Assembly: GCA_002482505.1 (NCBI GenBank)
Contig: DLGD01000036.1
Location: 55,030-119,029 of the forward strand
Reading direction: 5' to 3'
Source: Christensenella sp. UBA7703
GTDB lineage: Bacteria > Bacillota > Clostridia > Christensenellales > CAG-138
DNA: 64,000 nt
The notes under the pieces are model-generated. The model made no database searches. It saw nothing but the letters and a program-made list of their open reading frames with translations, and was not told where the DNA came from. Position numbers and translations under genes: made by a program. Below, piece by piece: positions 43,858 to 52,387 of the stretch; positions within the stretch are counted from its first letter, which is position 1; every line of letters starts with the position of its first letter.

Positions 43858-44280
43858 ATGATCAACGTTTCCAAACTCAAAGAAGGCATCGTGATCGACC
43901 ACATCCGCGCAGGCCACGGGTATAAGATCTTTCAGCAACTGGGGCTCGACCGCCTCGAAGAGGTAGTCGTGCTCATGCGCAATGTGGAGAGCGAGAAAAT
44001 GGGCCACAAGGACCTCATCAAGATCGAATCCAACCTCGACCTGGACCTCAACGTGCTCGGTCTCATCGACCCGAACGTGACCATCAACTACGTCAAGGAC
44101 GGGATTCGGGTCAAAAAAGTCAGCCTCACACCGCCGGAGACGGTCACAGGGATCCTCTCCTGCAAAAATCCGCGCTGCATCACGAATCAGGAGCGCATTT
44201 CACACGTCAAGTTTCATCTCGTGGATGCGGGCTCGAATCAATACGCCTGCGAATACTGCGACGCGCGCACGCGCCTGTGA
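43858..44280 (+). CDS. pyrI: Aspartate carbamoyltransferase, regulatory chain
   Basis: 140-residue regulatory subunit. The N-terminal allosteric domain (IVIDHIRAGHGYKIF, then HKDLIKIESNLD) binds CTP and ATP, and the C-terminal zinc domain has C102, C107, C131 and C134 (CKNPRC, CEYC), which hold it to PyrB. All four ligands are present. With pyrB it gives feedback control at the protein level on top of the leader attenuation. GGAGG precedes the start. Confidence 0.96.
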   Translation: MINVSKLKEGIVIDHIRAGHGYKIFQQLGLDRLEEVVVLMRNVESEKMGHKDLIKIESNLDLDLNVLGLIDPNVTINYVKDGIRVKKVSLTPPETVTGILSCKNPRCITNQERISHVKFHLVDAGSNQYACEYCDARTRL

Positions 44281-44323
44281 CGCAAAAAACGAACATCCCC
44301 GCCATCACGAAAGGAGAAACGGT

Positions 44324-45484
44324 ATGATCACGCTTTATCGAAATGCCCGCCTCATCGACGTCAACGGTGATCGCTACGGAGACCTCTGCACACAGGACGG
44401 CATCATCACCGCCTGCGCACCGCTGAGCTGGCAAAAGGCAGACCGTGTCATCGACATGCGGCGAAACGCGCTTATGCCGGCGTTTATCGACCTGCACTGC
44501 CACCTGCGCGACCCCGGCTATCCGGAGAAGGAGACCATGGAGACGGGCATGCGCGCGGCACTCAAGGGCGGCTATGCGCACCTCATCGCGATGGCAAACA
44601 CCAGCCCCGTGATGGAAACGCCCGCACTCGTAAGCGAAAACCACGAAAAAGCGAAGCGACTCAACCTCTGCCACCTGACGCAGGCAGCCGCCGCGGGCAA
44701 ATCCCTCTCAGACGAAAGCCCCACCGACCGTGCGGGCTTAAGCCGGGTGACCAAGGTACTCTCCAACGACGGAAAGACGATCTTCTCGGACGACTTCATG
44801 CGAAATCTGCTGCTGGATTCGAGCAAATACGGCTTTGTGATCAGCACGCACTGCCAGCCGGAGCGCAAAATTGTCGAACGGGACATCAACCTCCTGCGCG
44901 AAGTCGGGGGCAATCTGCACATCGGCCATATCAGCCGCGCGGAAACCGTCGAGATGGTGCGAACCGCAAAGGCGGAAGGGCTCCGGCTTACCTGTGAGGT
45001 CACGCCGCACCACCTCTTCGGCTGGGACAGCGACTACAAGGTGAATCCCCCGCTGCGCACGCGCGCGGATGTAGCCGCGCTGATTGCGGGCATACAGGAC
45101 GGAACGATCGATTGCCTCTCCACCGACCACGCGCCGCACACGCCCGCAGACAAGGCAAACGGCATGGCAGGCATCAGCAACATTGAGCACGCGTTTCAAA
45201 TCTGCCTGAAGGTGTTTCAGGAAAACGGAATTCCGCTGACCCGGCTCTCCGAGATGCTCTCGCTCAACCCCGCAAAGCGGCTCGGGCTGAAAGCCGGGCT
45301 CTTCCTGCCGGGATATGCCGCGAGCGTTACCGCGCTCTCAGTGGAAGAAGAGAGCGAAATCGACGCCATGAGCATGATCTCCCGCTCCCACAACACGCCC
45401 TTTCACGGAAGAAAGGTGATGGGTCGGGTGCTGAGCACCATCATCGACGGCGAGACGAAATACGAATACAGCACAGCGATTTAA
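44324..45484 (+). CDS. pyrC: Dihydroorotase
   Basis: 386-residue amidohydrolase closing carbamoyl aspartate to dihydroorotate. Metal-site motifs: DLHCHLRDPG, the Asp of SNDGKT, STHCQPE, IGHIS, and the catalytic Asp in STDHAPH. The DPG after HxH and overall length fit class I dihydroorotases. The frame extends upstream to 44225, but AAAGGAG at 44310-44316 supports the ATG at 44324. Confidence 0.95.
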   Translation: MITLYRNARLIDVNGDRYGDLCTQDGIITACAPLSWQKADRVIDMRRNALMPAFIDLHCHLRDPGYPEKETMETGMRAALKGGYAHLIAMANTSPVMETPALVSENHEKAKRLNLCHLTQAAAAGKSLSDESPTDRAGLSRVTKVLSNDGKTIFSDDFMRNLLLDSSKYGFVISTHCQPERKIVERDINLLREVGGNLHIGHISRAETVEMVRTAKAEGLRLTCEVTPHHLFGWDSDYKVNPPLRTRADVAALIAGIQDGTIDCLSTDHAPHTPADKANGMAGISNIEHAFQICLKVFQENGIPLTRLSEMLSLNPAKRLGLKAGLFLPGYAASVTALSVEEESEIDAMSMISRSHNTPFHGRKVMGRVLSTIIDGETKYEYSTAI

Positions 45485-45537
45485 AATGACAGAACAAGCC
45501 CAAAGCAACTGAATATAAGAAGTTTTAGGAGAATAGC

Positions 45538-46386
45538 ATGCAGCAACTAATCGAAGCCGTACAAAAAAAAGGCCCTGTCTGCGTGGGTCTGGACACACAA
45601 TATTCCTTCCTGCCGGACTATATCAAGCAAAAAAGCGGCACCGAGGGTGAAAAGATTCTCGAATTCAACCGCGCGATCATCGACGCGACGGAAGACATTG
45701 CGGGATGCTTCAAGCTCCAGATCGCCTGCTACGAGGCGCTGGGTCTCGACGGCATGATGGCCTTTGCCAAGACGCTACAGTATGCGAGACACCGCGGCAA
45801 CGTGACCATCACCGACGCAAAGCGCGGGGATATCGCCTCCACCGCCGCGCAATACGCGCAAGCCCACTTTTCCGGCGATTTTGAAACCGACGTGATGACC
45901 ATCAACGTCTTTATGGGAGAGGATGCTGTCTCTCCGTATTATCCCTACTTAGAAAAAGGCAAGGGGGTCTTCGCGCTGGTGAAGACCAGCAACCCCAGCG
46001 GGAAAGATTTTCAGGATCTGATCGTAGACGGCGAAACCCTCTATGAGCGCATGGCGCGGAAGGTCTCCGCCTGGGGCGAGCGCTTCCTCGGAAACAGCGG
46101 TTTCTCCGCCATCGGCGCTGTCACGGGGCTGACCTATCCTGAGGAGTTTGAGCACATTCGCCCGCTGCTGCCGCACACTTTCCTGCTGATCCCCGGCTAC
46201 GGCGCGCAGGGCGGGACGGGCAAGGACATCGCGGGCTTTTTCGAGGGGGGCGTGCGCGGCGTGGTCAACTCCTCACGCGGGATCATCACGGCGCACAAGG
46301 GGAAGAGCGAGGATGTGCGCTTCACCGACCATATCCGCAAAGCCACGCTCGACATGAAACAGGATATCCTGCAATGGCTGAAGTAA
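45538..46386 (+). CDS. pyrF: Orotidine-5'-phosphate decarboxylase
   Basis: 282-residue enzyme of the longer (type 2) PyrF subfamily. It decarboxylates OMP to UMP, the last step of the pathway. The catalytic Asp-Lys-Asp cluster lies in TDAKRGDI, with the N-terminal CVGLDTQ motif and the phosphate loop GAQGGTGKD. TAGGAGA precedes the start. The end overlaps pyrK by 13 nt. Confidence 0.95.
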   Translation: MQQLIEAVQKKGPVCVGLDTQYSFLPDYIKQKSGTEGEKILEFNRAIIDATEDIAGCFKLQIACYEALGLDGMMAFAKTLQYARHRGNVTITDAKRGDIASTAAQYAQAHFSGDFETDVMTINVFMGEDAVSPYYPYLEKGKGVFALVKTSNPSGKDFQDLIVDGETLYERMARKVSAWGERFLGNSGFSAIGAVTGLTYPEEFEHIRPLLPHTFLLIPGYGAQGGTGKDIAGFFEGGVRGVVNSSRGIITAHKGKSEDVRFTDHIRKATLDMKQDILQWLK

Positions 46387-47090
46387 TCCAAAACGAGCCG
46401 ATCGCAAACGGCATCTATCGCATGGTGGTCTCCGGCGCGCCGCTGGGCCGCGCGGGGCAGTTTCACATGCTCCGTATGCCGGGCACGCTCGATCCGCTGC
46501 TTGGCCGCCCCATCAGCATCTGTGAAGCCGATGCGAAAACCGGCGAGACGACGTTTGTCTACCAAACCGTCGGGCGCGGCACGGCGCAGTTTGCCCGGTT
46601 GTTGCCGGGGCAGGAGATTGAGGCGCAGGGCGCATACGGAAACGGTTTCCCGCTCATAGCGGGCAATGCCGTACTCATCGGCGGCGGAATCGGAACCGCG
46701 CCTATGCTCCAGCTTGCAAAGGAGCTCCGCGCAGACGCCCCCTCGCGCCGGATCGACGTGTATCTGGGTTTTCGCGAGGAAGCGTATCTGGAGGAAGCAT
46801 TCACGCGGTACGCCGACAGCGTGACGCTCAACATCGGCGGCTATGTGGTCAGCGACGTGAATTTCTCCCGCAAAGCCACCTTCTACGCCTGCGGGCCATC
46901 GCCCATGCTCCGCGCGGCGGTTATCGCGGCAGAGCAGGCGAACGCGAGCCTGTTCGTCTCGCTTGAAAAGCACATGGCGTGCGGCGTTGGCGCGTGCCTC
47001 GGCTGCACCTGCCAGACGACAAACGGCAGAAAGCGCGTCTGCAAAGACGGGCCGGTGTTTGACTACCGGGAGGTGCAGGATGCCATCTAA
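46374..47090 (+). CDS. pyrK: Dihydroorotate dehydrogenase electron transfer subunit
   Basis: 238-residue FAD and [2Fe-2S] protein that passes electrons from PyrD to NAD in type 1B dihydroorotate dehydrogenase. FAD-binding RPISIC, NAD-binding GGGIGTAPM, CGPSPML and the cluster-binding Cys set ACGVGACLGCTC with a later VCKDG are present. The end overlaps pyrD by 11 nt, so the two subunits are made together. Confidence 0.95.
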   Translation: MAEVIQNEPIANGIYRMVVSGAPLGRAGQFHMLRMPGTLDPLLGRPISICEADAKTGETTFVYQTVGRGTAQFARLLPGQEIEAQGAYGNGFPLIAGNAVLIGGGIGTAPMLQLAKELRADAPSRRIDVYLGFREEAYLEEAFTRYADSVTLNIGGYVVSDVNFSRKATFYACGPSPMLRAAVIAAEQANASLFVSLEKHMACGVGACLGCTCQTTNGRKRVCKDGPVFDYREVQDAI

Positions 47091-47988
47091 TCCGCTTGCG
47101 CTCACGCTCTGCGGCGTGGCGCTCAACAATCCCGTGATCGCTGCTTCCGGCACGTTCGGCTTCGGGCACGAATATGCCCAAATCATGGACGTTTCGCGCC
47201 TCGGAGCTATCTGCGGAAAAGGGCTGACGCTCTCCGGCAGCGCGGGCAATCGCGGCATGCGCGTCTATGAAACCCCGTCCGGCATGCTCAACAGCATCGG
47301 GCTGGAAAACCCCGGCGTGAAGCATTTTGTGGAGCACGAAGCAAGTTACATGCGCACGCTTGGCCCCGCGGTGATCGCCAACCTCGGCGGACACTGCGAG
47401 GAGGACTATCTGGAAGGCGCGCGTTTGCTCAATGGCGCGGACATCGACATCCTCGAACTCAACATCTCCTGCCCGAACGTCAAAGCGGGCGGGATGGCGT
47501 TTGGCATGCTGCCGGACACGGCGGCGGACATTACGAAGAAGGTCAAGGCGATCTCCAAGCACCCTGTGATGGTCAAGCTTTCGCCCAACGCGCCGGATCT
47601 CGTCGCCGTTGCGCGCGCCTGCGAACACGCGGGCGCAGATGCGCTGAGCTTGGTCAACACATTCCTCGGCATGGCAATTGATGTGAAAAAGAAGCGCGCG
47701 GTGTTTGAAAACGTCTACGCGGGTCTTTCAGGCCCTGCGATACTGCCCATCGCGCTACGGATGGTGCATCAGGTGGCGCACGCGGTGCAGATTCCCGTGG
47801 TCGGCATGGGTGGCATCACCTCCGCCGAGGACGCGCTGAAGTTTCTGATGGCGGGGGCTGTCGCGGTGCAGGTCGGCACCATGACGTTTGCAAACCCCAA
47901 CGCGATGCTTGCCATCATCGACGGTCTGGCGGACTACTGCACAAGCGAAGGCTTGCAGAACCTGCAAGAGATCGTCGGGATCATTTGA
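47080..47988 (+). CDS. pyrD: Dihydroorotate dehydrogenase (type 1B, catalytic subunit)
   Basis: 302-residue FMN enzyme oxidising dihydroorotate to orotate. Active-site base C131 lies in ISCPNVKAGG; FMN-binding GMGGITSAEDALKF is present near the C-terminus, and ASGTFGFG near the N-terminus. Cys rather than Ser as base and the presence of PyrK mark type 1B. The ATG at 47080 lies inside the end of pyrK behind GGAGGTGCAGG. Confidence 0.95.
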   Translation: MPSNPLALTLCGVALNNPVIAASGTFGFGHEYAQIMDVSRLGAICGKGLTLSGSAGNRGMRVYETPSGMLNSIGLENPGVKHFVEHEASYMRTLGPAVIANLGGHCEEDYLEGARLLNGADIDILELNISCPNVKAGGMAFGMLPDTAADITKKVKAISKHPVMVKLSPNAPDLVAVARACEHAGADALSLVNTFLGMAIDVKKKRAVFENVYAGLSGPAILPIALRMVHQVAHAVQIPVVGMGGITSAEDALKFLMAGAVAVQVGTMTFANPNAMLAIIDGLADYCTSEGLQNLQEIVGII

Positions 47989-48016
47989 ATAAAAAGTAAC
48001 GTTAAGGAGTATCGAT

Positions 48017-48598
48017 ATGAAAGACAACCTCACGATCATGAAAAGCTGCGAGGCATTTTTAGAAGGGCACTTCCTCCTCTCCTCCGGTCGGCACAGCGGC
48101 GGCTATTGCCAGTGCGCAAAGCTCCTCCGCTTTCCCGCGCTGTCGGAAGAAGTTCTCTTCACCGTCACCGAACAGGTGAAAAACCTGCCGATTACGAAGG
48201 TTTGCGGCCCGGCGATGGGCGGCGTGATCGTCTCCTATGAACTCGCACGGCAGCTCGGCGTGGAGAGCATCTTCACCGAACGCAAGGACGGCGAAATGCA
48301 GCTCCGCCGCGGCTTCACCGTTGGCAAAGGCGACAAAATCCTGATTGCGGAGGATGTCATCACCACAGGTAAATCCACGATGGAGACCGTCCGCGCGCTG
48401 GAGGAAATGGGAGCGGAAGTCATCGGCGCGGCTTGCATCGCAGACCGCAGAGCGGCTGATTGCGACTTTTCGCTGCCCGTCTACGCGGCGCTAAAACTCG
48501 CCATCGACTCCTACGAACCGGACGACTGCCCGATTTGCAAAGAAGGCAAACTCAAGCTCGAAAAACCCGGCAGCAGAGAACTGGCAGCGGAAAAATAA
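48017..48598 (+). CDS. pyrE: Orotate phosphoribosyltransferase
   Basis: 193-residue enzyme making OMP from orotate and PRPP. The PRPP loop is ILIAEDVITTGKST, with FTERKDGEMQLRRGF for the flexible catalytic loop. A C-terminal CPICKEGKL segment with two Cys is seen in this subgroup. It is the last gene of the operon; no carAB or pyrR is present in the window. Transcription then meets the hairpins around the second 170-bp element. Confidence 0.95.
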   Translation: MKDNLTIMKSCEAFLEGHFLLSSGRHSGGYCQCAKLLRFPALSEEVLFTVTEQVKNLPITKVCGPAMGGVIVSYELARQLGVESIFTERKDGEMQLRRGFTVGKGDKILIAEDVITTGKSTMETVRALEEMGAEVIGAACIADRRAADCDFSLPVYAALKLAIDSYEPDDCPICKEGKLKLEKPGSRELAAEK

Positions 48599-48645
48599 AG
48601 CGTTCGCTCACAGAAGCGAAGCGTTTCAGGCCAAATTACACACAT

Positions 48646-48869
48646 AGGAACTGACCAGAAATGGCAGTTCCTCAGAGCATCAACAAACCCATCTGGGGGT
48701 TTGGGGGATTTCGAGAATCCCCCAAGTTCCTTCAGATTTGGCGATTCATTCGCCAAATTTGTAAAAAAATGGCGCGATTTGCGTCATTTTAACCCAAAGT
48801 AAAACCCATCGGCAGAGTCCGCAGGACTTTGTCGATGGGCCGAGGAACTGACCAGAAATGGCAGTTCCT
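48646..48869. repeat. 170-bp structured element, copy 2, between duplicated terminator hairpins
   Basis: The core at 48673-48842 is 170 nt, the same length as copy 1, with seven substitutions and no gaps. It is flanked by a perfect 27-nt direct repeat (48646-48672 and 48843-48869), which is a hairpin with arms GGAACTG / CAGTTCC; only the right copy is followed by TTTTT. The unrelated flanks at the two sites, each duplicated, suggest insertion with duplication of the host terminator. Relative to the upstream operon, this copy is oriented opposite to copy 1. Confidence 0.87.
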
Positions 48870-49214
48870 TTTTGCGCATGAGCGCAGGCGGATGCGATTC
48901 ATTCCATAAACGTGGTAGGTCGCACGGCCAACAAGCGCGGGCTTGAGCTGATCCTCAACCAAGCCTTGTGTTTGTTTATTCTTTTTTTCTCTTGCACAAC
49001 GCTACCCGTGTTGCCACGCGAGGTCTGTAGGGGCGGATAGTATCCGCCCGCGTCACCTTTTCGTTCTCTTTCCAACACGAATTTGTCGTTTTTATTTTTA
49101 TATTGTTGTTATTCCAACATATTATTCTAATGGAACGTTCTATACTCGCATCAGAAAGACTACTAAATCACTCGCCATTCAGCCGACCCATTGTGCCAAA
49201 GGAGGCAAGCGAAC
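48870..49214. other. Gene-free interval with a 19-bp palindrome
   Basis: I see no gene in this stretch. GGGCGGATA-G-TATCCGCCC at 49031-49049 is a perfect palindrome inside GTAGGGGCGGAT..., a kind of short repeat often seen scattered in clostridial genomes. Only one copy is in the window. Confidence 0.5.
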
Positions 49215-49445
49215 ATGGAGCAAACACCAATTGACCTCAACGAAACCGTCTATGCGCTGTGCGCAAAGCACCCCGATCTGATCGGGATTCTCAGCGGGCT
49301 GGGCTTTACGGACATCACCAAACCCGGCATGCTCCAGAGCGCAGGCCGCTTTATGACACCCGCCAAGGGAGCGGCGCTCAAGCACATTCCGCTGGAGCAG
49401 ATCATTCAAACACTCTCCGAACACGGATATTCAGCAACGATCTAA
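49215..49445 (+). CDS. DUF1858 domain protein
   Basis: 76-residue protein consisting of a single DUF1858 domain (IDLNETVYALCAKHPDLIGI, then LSGLGFTDITKPGM). The domain often occurs fused to or next to DUF438/hemerythrin proteins and ScdA/RIC-type iron-sulfur repair factors, where it resembles the N-terminal ScdA_N domain. The direct neighbour is a DUF438 protein, so a role in response to oxygen or nitric oxide is reasonable but unproven. AAAGGAGG precedes the ATG at 49215. Confidence 0.85.
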   Translation: MEQTPIDLNETVYALCAKHPDLIGILSGLGFTDITKPGMLQSAGRFMTPAKGAALKHIPLEQIIQTLSEHGYSATI

Positions 49446-49478
49446 CGAAACCGATCAGCCAATCAAGGAGGCAGTTAT

Positions 49479-50687
49479 ATGAGTCAGGAAATCAACAACC
49501 GCGAGCGCCGCAAAGAAGCCATCAAGGACATGCTGCGCCAGCTCCACGAAGGAAAGACCGTAGAAGAAGTGCAGAGCATCTTTCGGGATGCGTTTGACGG
49601 CGTTGCCGCCAGCGAAATCTCGGCGGCGGAGCAGGCGCTCATCTCCGAAGGGCTGCCCGTCTCCGAGGTGCAGCGGCTTTGTGATGTGCACTCCGCCGTG
49701 TTCAAAGGCAGCATTGAGGAGATCCACGCGCCGGCGGATGTGAGCCAGATTCCCGGGCACCCGGCGCATACACTCAAGGCGGAAAATGCCGCAATCACCG
49801 CGCACATCAACGAGCGCATCCGCCCGCTACTCTCCCGCGTGCAGGAACGCAAACTCGCGACCCAGTCGCTCCTGCCGGAGATCGGCGCACTGCTCGCCAT
49901 CGACCTGCACTATTCCCGCAAGGAAAACCTGCTGTTCCCCTATCTGGAGCAGCACGGCATCACAGCCCCGCCAAAGGTGATGTGGGGTGTGGACGACGAA
50001 ATCCGCGCGCTCCTGAAAGACGCGGCCAAGCTCGCGGCAAAAGGCAGCGCGGAGACGGAAGCGAAACTCACCGAAGCGCTCACCCGCGTGGAGGAGATGA
50101 TCTTCAAGGAAGAGAATATCCTCATCCCGATGCTGATCGAAACACTCTCCGCCGAAGAATGGTCGAGCGTGGCAAGAGAGAGCGGCGAGATTGGTTATTG
50201 CATGATAGAAACCCCGCCCGTCTGGCAGGCGAAAGCCGCAGCGCAAGCAATCGCCCCCGCCGTGCCCGCCGTCACGAGCGGCTCCGTGCAACTTCCGACC
50301 GGATTCCTCTCCATTCCGGAGCTCGGCCGCCTGCTCGACACCCTGCCGATCGATATCACGTTTGTCGGCGCGGACGACACAGTGCATTATTTTTCACAAG
50401 GGAGCGAGCGCGTGTTCCCACGAACCAAGGCGATCATCGGGCGCAATGTTGCAAACTGCCACCCACCGGCAAGTGTGCACATTGTCGAGGGTATTATCAA
50501 CGATTTCAAGAGCGGCAAAAAGGATCACGAAGATTTCTGGATCAAGCTCGGAGAGAAATTCGTCTACATCCGCTATTTCGCCGTTCGCGACGAGGCGGGC
50601 AAGTATCTGGGCGTACTGGAAGTCACGCAGGACATCGCCCCGATTCAGGCGATTGAGGGTGAAAAAAGGCTGGTATCGCTGGCATGA
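49479..50687 (+). CDS. DUF438 / hemerythrin / PAS protein
   Basis: 402-residue cytoplasmic protein. Residues about 10-80 are DUF438 (DMLRQLHEGKTVEEVQSIF). Residues about 95-240 are a hemerythrin-like helical bundle with candidate di-iron ligands in HPAHTLKAEN, DLHYSRKENLLFP and IFKEENILIP. Residues about 285-395 are a PAS domain (ITFVGADDTVHYFSQGSERVF). The combination is a common clostridial architecture thought to sense oxygen, NO or redox state. No output domain is fused, so it probably acts through a partner. It is in an operon with DUF1858 upstream and a cupin downstream. Confidence 0.88.
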   Translation: MSQEINNRERRKEAIKDMLRQLHEGKTVEEVQSIFRDAFDGVAASEISAAEQALISEGLPVSEVQRLCDVHSAVFKGSIEEIHAPADVSQIPGHPAHTLKAENAAITAHINERIRPLLSRVQERKLATQSLLPEIGALLAIDLHYSRKENLLFPYLEQHGITAPPKVMWGVDDEIRALLKDAAKLAAKGSAETEAKLTEALTRVEEMIFKEENILIPMLIETLSAEEWSSVARESGEIGYCMIETPPVWQAKAAAQAIAPAVPAVTSGSVQLPTGFLSIPELGRLLDTLPIDITFVGADDTVHYFSQGSERVFPRTKAIIGRNVANCHPPASVHIVEGIINDFKSGKKDHEDFWIKLGEKFVYIRYFAVRDEAGKYLGVLEVTQDIAPIQAIEGEKRLVSLA

Positions 50688-50758
50688 AGAAACCGATTGG
50701 ACTGACGAAAGTGACGCTAAACAAACCAAGACCACAAACAAAACAGGAGGAAACAACA

Positions 50759-51100
50759 ATGACAAACAAGATCATGAAGAATATCGACATCGCGACCCCG
50801 CTTTCACTCGCCGCGCTGGTGACCTATCAAGAGGGGCAGATCGTGAGCCGCACGCTGGTGCAAAACCGCTCCGTGAGCCTGACGCTGTTTGCCTTTGACA
50901 CGAACGAGGAGATCAGCTCCCATGAATCCAAAGGCGACGCGATGGTGCAGGTGCTGGACGGCAAGGCGAAGATCTCCATCGGCGACGGGGTCTACTTCCT
51001 CTCCGCAGGGGAGACGGTGGTTATGCCCGCGGGGGTTCCGCACGCGCTGGAGGCGGTGGAGCCCTTCAAGATGTTGCTGACAGTCATCTTCCCGGGATAA
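50759..51100 (+). CDS. Cupin-domain protein
   Basis: 113-residue single-domain cupin (SLTLFAFDTNEEISSHESKGDAMVQVL, cited in part: EISSHESKGDAMVQVLDG, then VMPAGVPHALEA). One metal-binding set is visible: His of SSHES, Glu/Asp nearby and His of PHAL. The short length fits small metal-binding cupins of unknown activity frequently encoded beside DUF438 or hemerythrin genes. AGGAGG lies 8 nt upstream of the start at 50759; the upstream in-frame ATG at 50684 overlaps the previous gene and lacks such a site. Confidence 0.87.
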   Translation: MTNKIMKNIDIATPLSLAALVTYQEGQIVSRTLVQNRSVSLTLFAFDTNEEISSHESKGDAMVQVLDGKAKISIGDGVYFLSAGETVVMPAGVPHALEAVEPFKMLLTVIFPG

Positions 51101-51138
51101 TGGTTCCTTCGAAGTAAAATTAAGAAAAAATTAGAATT

Positions 51139-51416
51139 CGGTTTTTTATATCAAAACCGCACCCTACCAGAAGCGCATAGCCTGTTGTGTGGGTCAGGGC
51201 AAAGCCCTAATCCACATAACCAAAACATCAAAAATCGCGCCCTACCAGAAGCGCATAGCCTGTTGTGTGGATTAGGGCAAAGCCCTAATCCACACTACCA
51301 AAACATCAAAAATCGCGCCCTACCAGAAGCGCATAGCCTGTTATGTGTATTAGGGCAAAGCCCTAATACACATAACCGAAACATCAAAACCGCGCCCTAC
51401 CAGAAGCGCGGTTTTG
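51139..51416. repeat. Tandem array of 78-bp hairpin units at a terminator
   Basis: Three units with periods 78, 78 and 77 nt (CCTACCAG starts at 51163, 51241, 51319 and 51396). Each has a shared segment CCCTACCAGAAGCGC and a long hairpin: unit 3 is GTTATGTGTATTAGGGC-AAA and its exact complement, a 17-bp stem; units 1 and 2 have near-perfect stems with different bases. The array starts at CGGTTTT/AAAACCG (51139-51158) and ends in the hairpin AAAACCGCGC...GCGCGGTTTT. The open frame over the array (51185-51439) is an artefact of the 26-codon period. Confidence 0.85.
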
Positions 51417-51502
51417 ACCATGGGGGATACGATTGTTAGGGGGAAAGAGTATTCTCACAAGCAATATCTTCGAGCAATGTTCTTGCCAAATGAGCAAAAG
51501 GA

Positions 51503-52381
51503 TTACATGACCGTGTTGCGTCCGGCATGTTTTGCTTGATACAGCCGTTCGTCCGCGCGATGCAGCAGCATGAGCGCGGAAAGCTGAAAATCGTTCTTCT
51601 CCACACTCTGCACGCCGAAGCTGCAAGTCAGGTTGATGGCGCCGTTTTCCAGCGGGAAGCGCTCGCTCATAATCGCCAGGCGAAGCCGGTTTGCAATACG
51701 CTGCGCCGATGCATGATCCACCCCGGGCAGGCAGATGACGAACTCATCCCCGCCATAGCGCGCAACCCAGCTATCCGTCCGGCGAATCTTCTTTTGCAAC
51801 AGCTGCGCCACATGCTGAAGCACCAGATCCCCCGCCAGATGCCCGTGTTTGTCGTTGACTTGCTTGAACTGGTCAATATCAGCAAAGATGACGGAGAGCG
51901 GTTGCCCTTGATCATAGGCTGCACCCAATGCCGCCGGCAGATACTCGTCGATGTAACGGCGGTTGAACAGCCCGGTCAACGTATCCTTTAAGACCAAGTT
52001 TCCAATGGTACCGGAAAGATAGCGCTCCGTGTCCAGCATATCGCCTGATTGTCCGGTGATGGTGGAGATCACGCGGCTGTGCGGCTGAATCATCTCCAGC
52101 GAGCAACGCTGATCCCCAATGAGCACCGGAACGCTCGTGATCTCATATGCTTCATGGTTTTTACCAAAGAAGTAACTTCTCTCGCTCTGCGATCCCGAAA
52201 ACTGGCTTGTCGTGTTCCCCTCGATGCTGACACGGCGATGCGAAAAATCTTCACCCGAAAGCGGGATGGAGGAATATAGCTCTGCCCCGTCTTCCAGGCG
52301 GATGATGCGAACACCAAAGCAAAACTCCTTTAAAAACGCGGCTTTCGCAACCGCTTCTTCCAGATGATCCAGCTTCAGCAT
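51503..52381 (-). CDS. GGDEF-domain diguanylate cyclase
   Basis: 292-residue cytoplasmic protein. Residues about 1-120 form a sensor region I do not recognise, with no membrane segment. Residues 125-292 are a GGDEF domain (KDTLTGLFNRRYIDEYLP, IFADIDQFKQVND, and an intact ARYGGDEF active site), so it should make cyclic di-GMP. The start at 52381 is an ATG after AAGGGAAA; the GTG two codons upstream is less likely. It is a single gene on the minus strand, convergent with the tandem array. Confidence 0.9.
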   Translation of the reverse strand: MLKLDHLEEAVAKAAFLKEFCFGVRIIRLEDGAELYSSIPLSGEDFSHRRVSIEGNTTSQFSGSQSERSYFFGKNHEAYEITSVPVLIGDQRCSLEMIQPHSRVISTITGQSGDMLDTERYLSGTIGNLVLKDTLTGLFNRRYIDEYLPAALGAAYDQGQPLSVIFADIDQFKQVNDKHGHLAGDLVLQHVAQLLQKKIRRTDSWVARYGGDEFVICLPGVDHASAQRIANRLRLAIMSERFPLENGAINLTCSFGVQSVEKNDFQLSALMLLHRADERLYQAKHAGRNTVM

Positions 52382-52387
52382 ACACAC

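Noticed and set aside
49031..49049. Intrinsic terminator at the GGGCGGATA palindrome
   Set aside because: Only one base separates the arms and no T-run follows; it is too far from pyrE, which already has hairpins with a T-run.
51163..51416. CRISPR-like array
   Set aside because: Whole units are near-identical, with no unique spacers, and no cas genes are present.
51185..51439. Open frame of 84 codons with 26-residue repeats
   Set aside because: It arises because the 78-bp tandem unit is a multiple of three. There is no ribosome binding site, the sequence is explained by hairpins, and the unit of 77 nt breaks the period.
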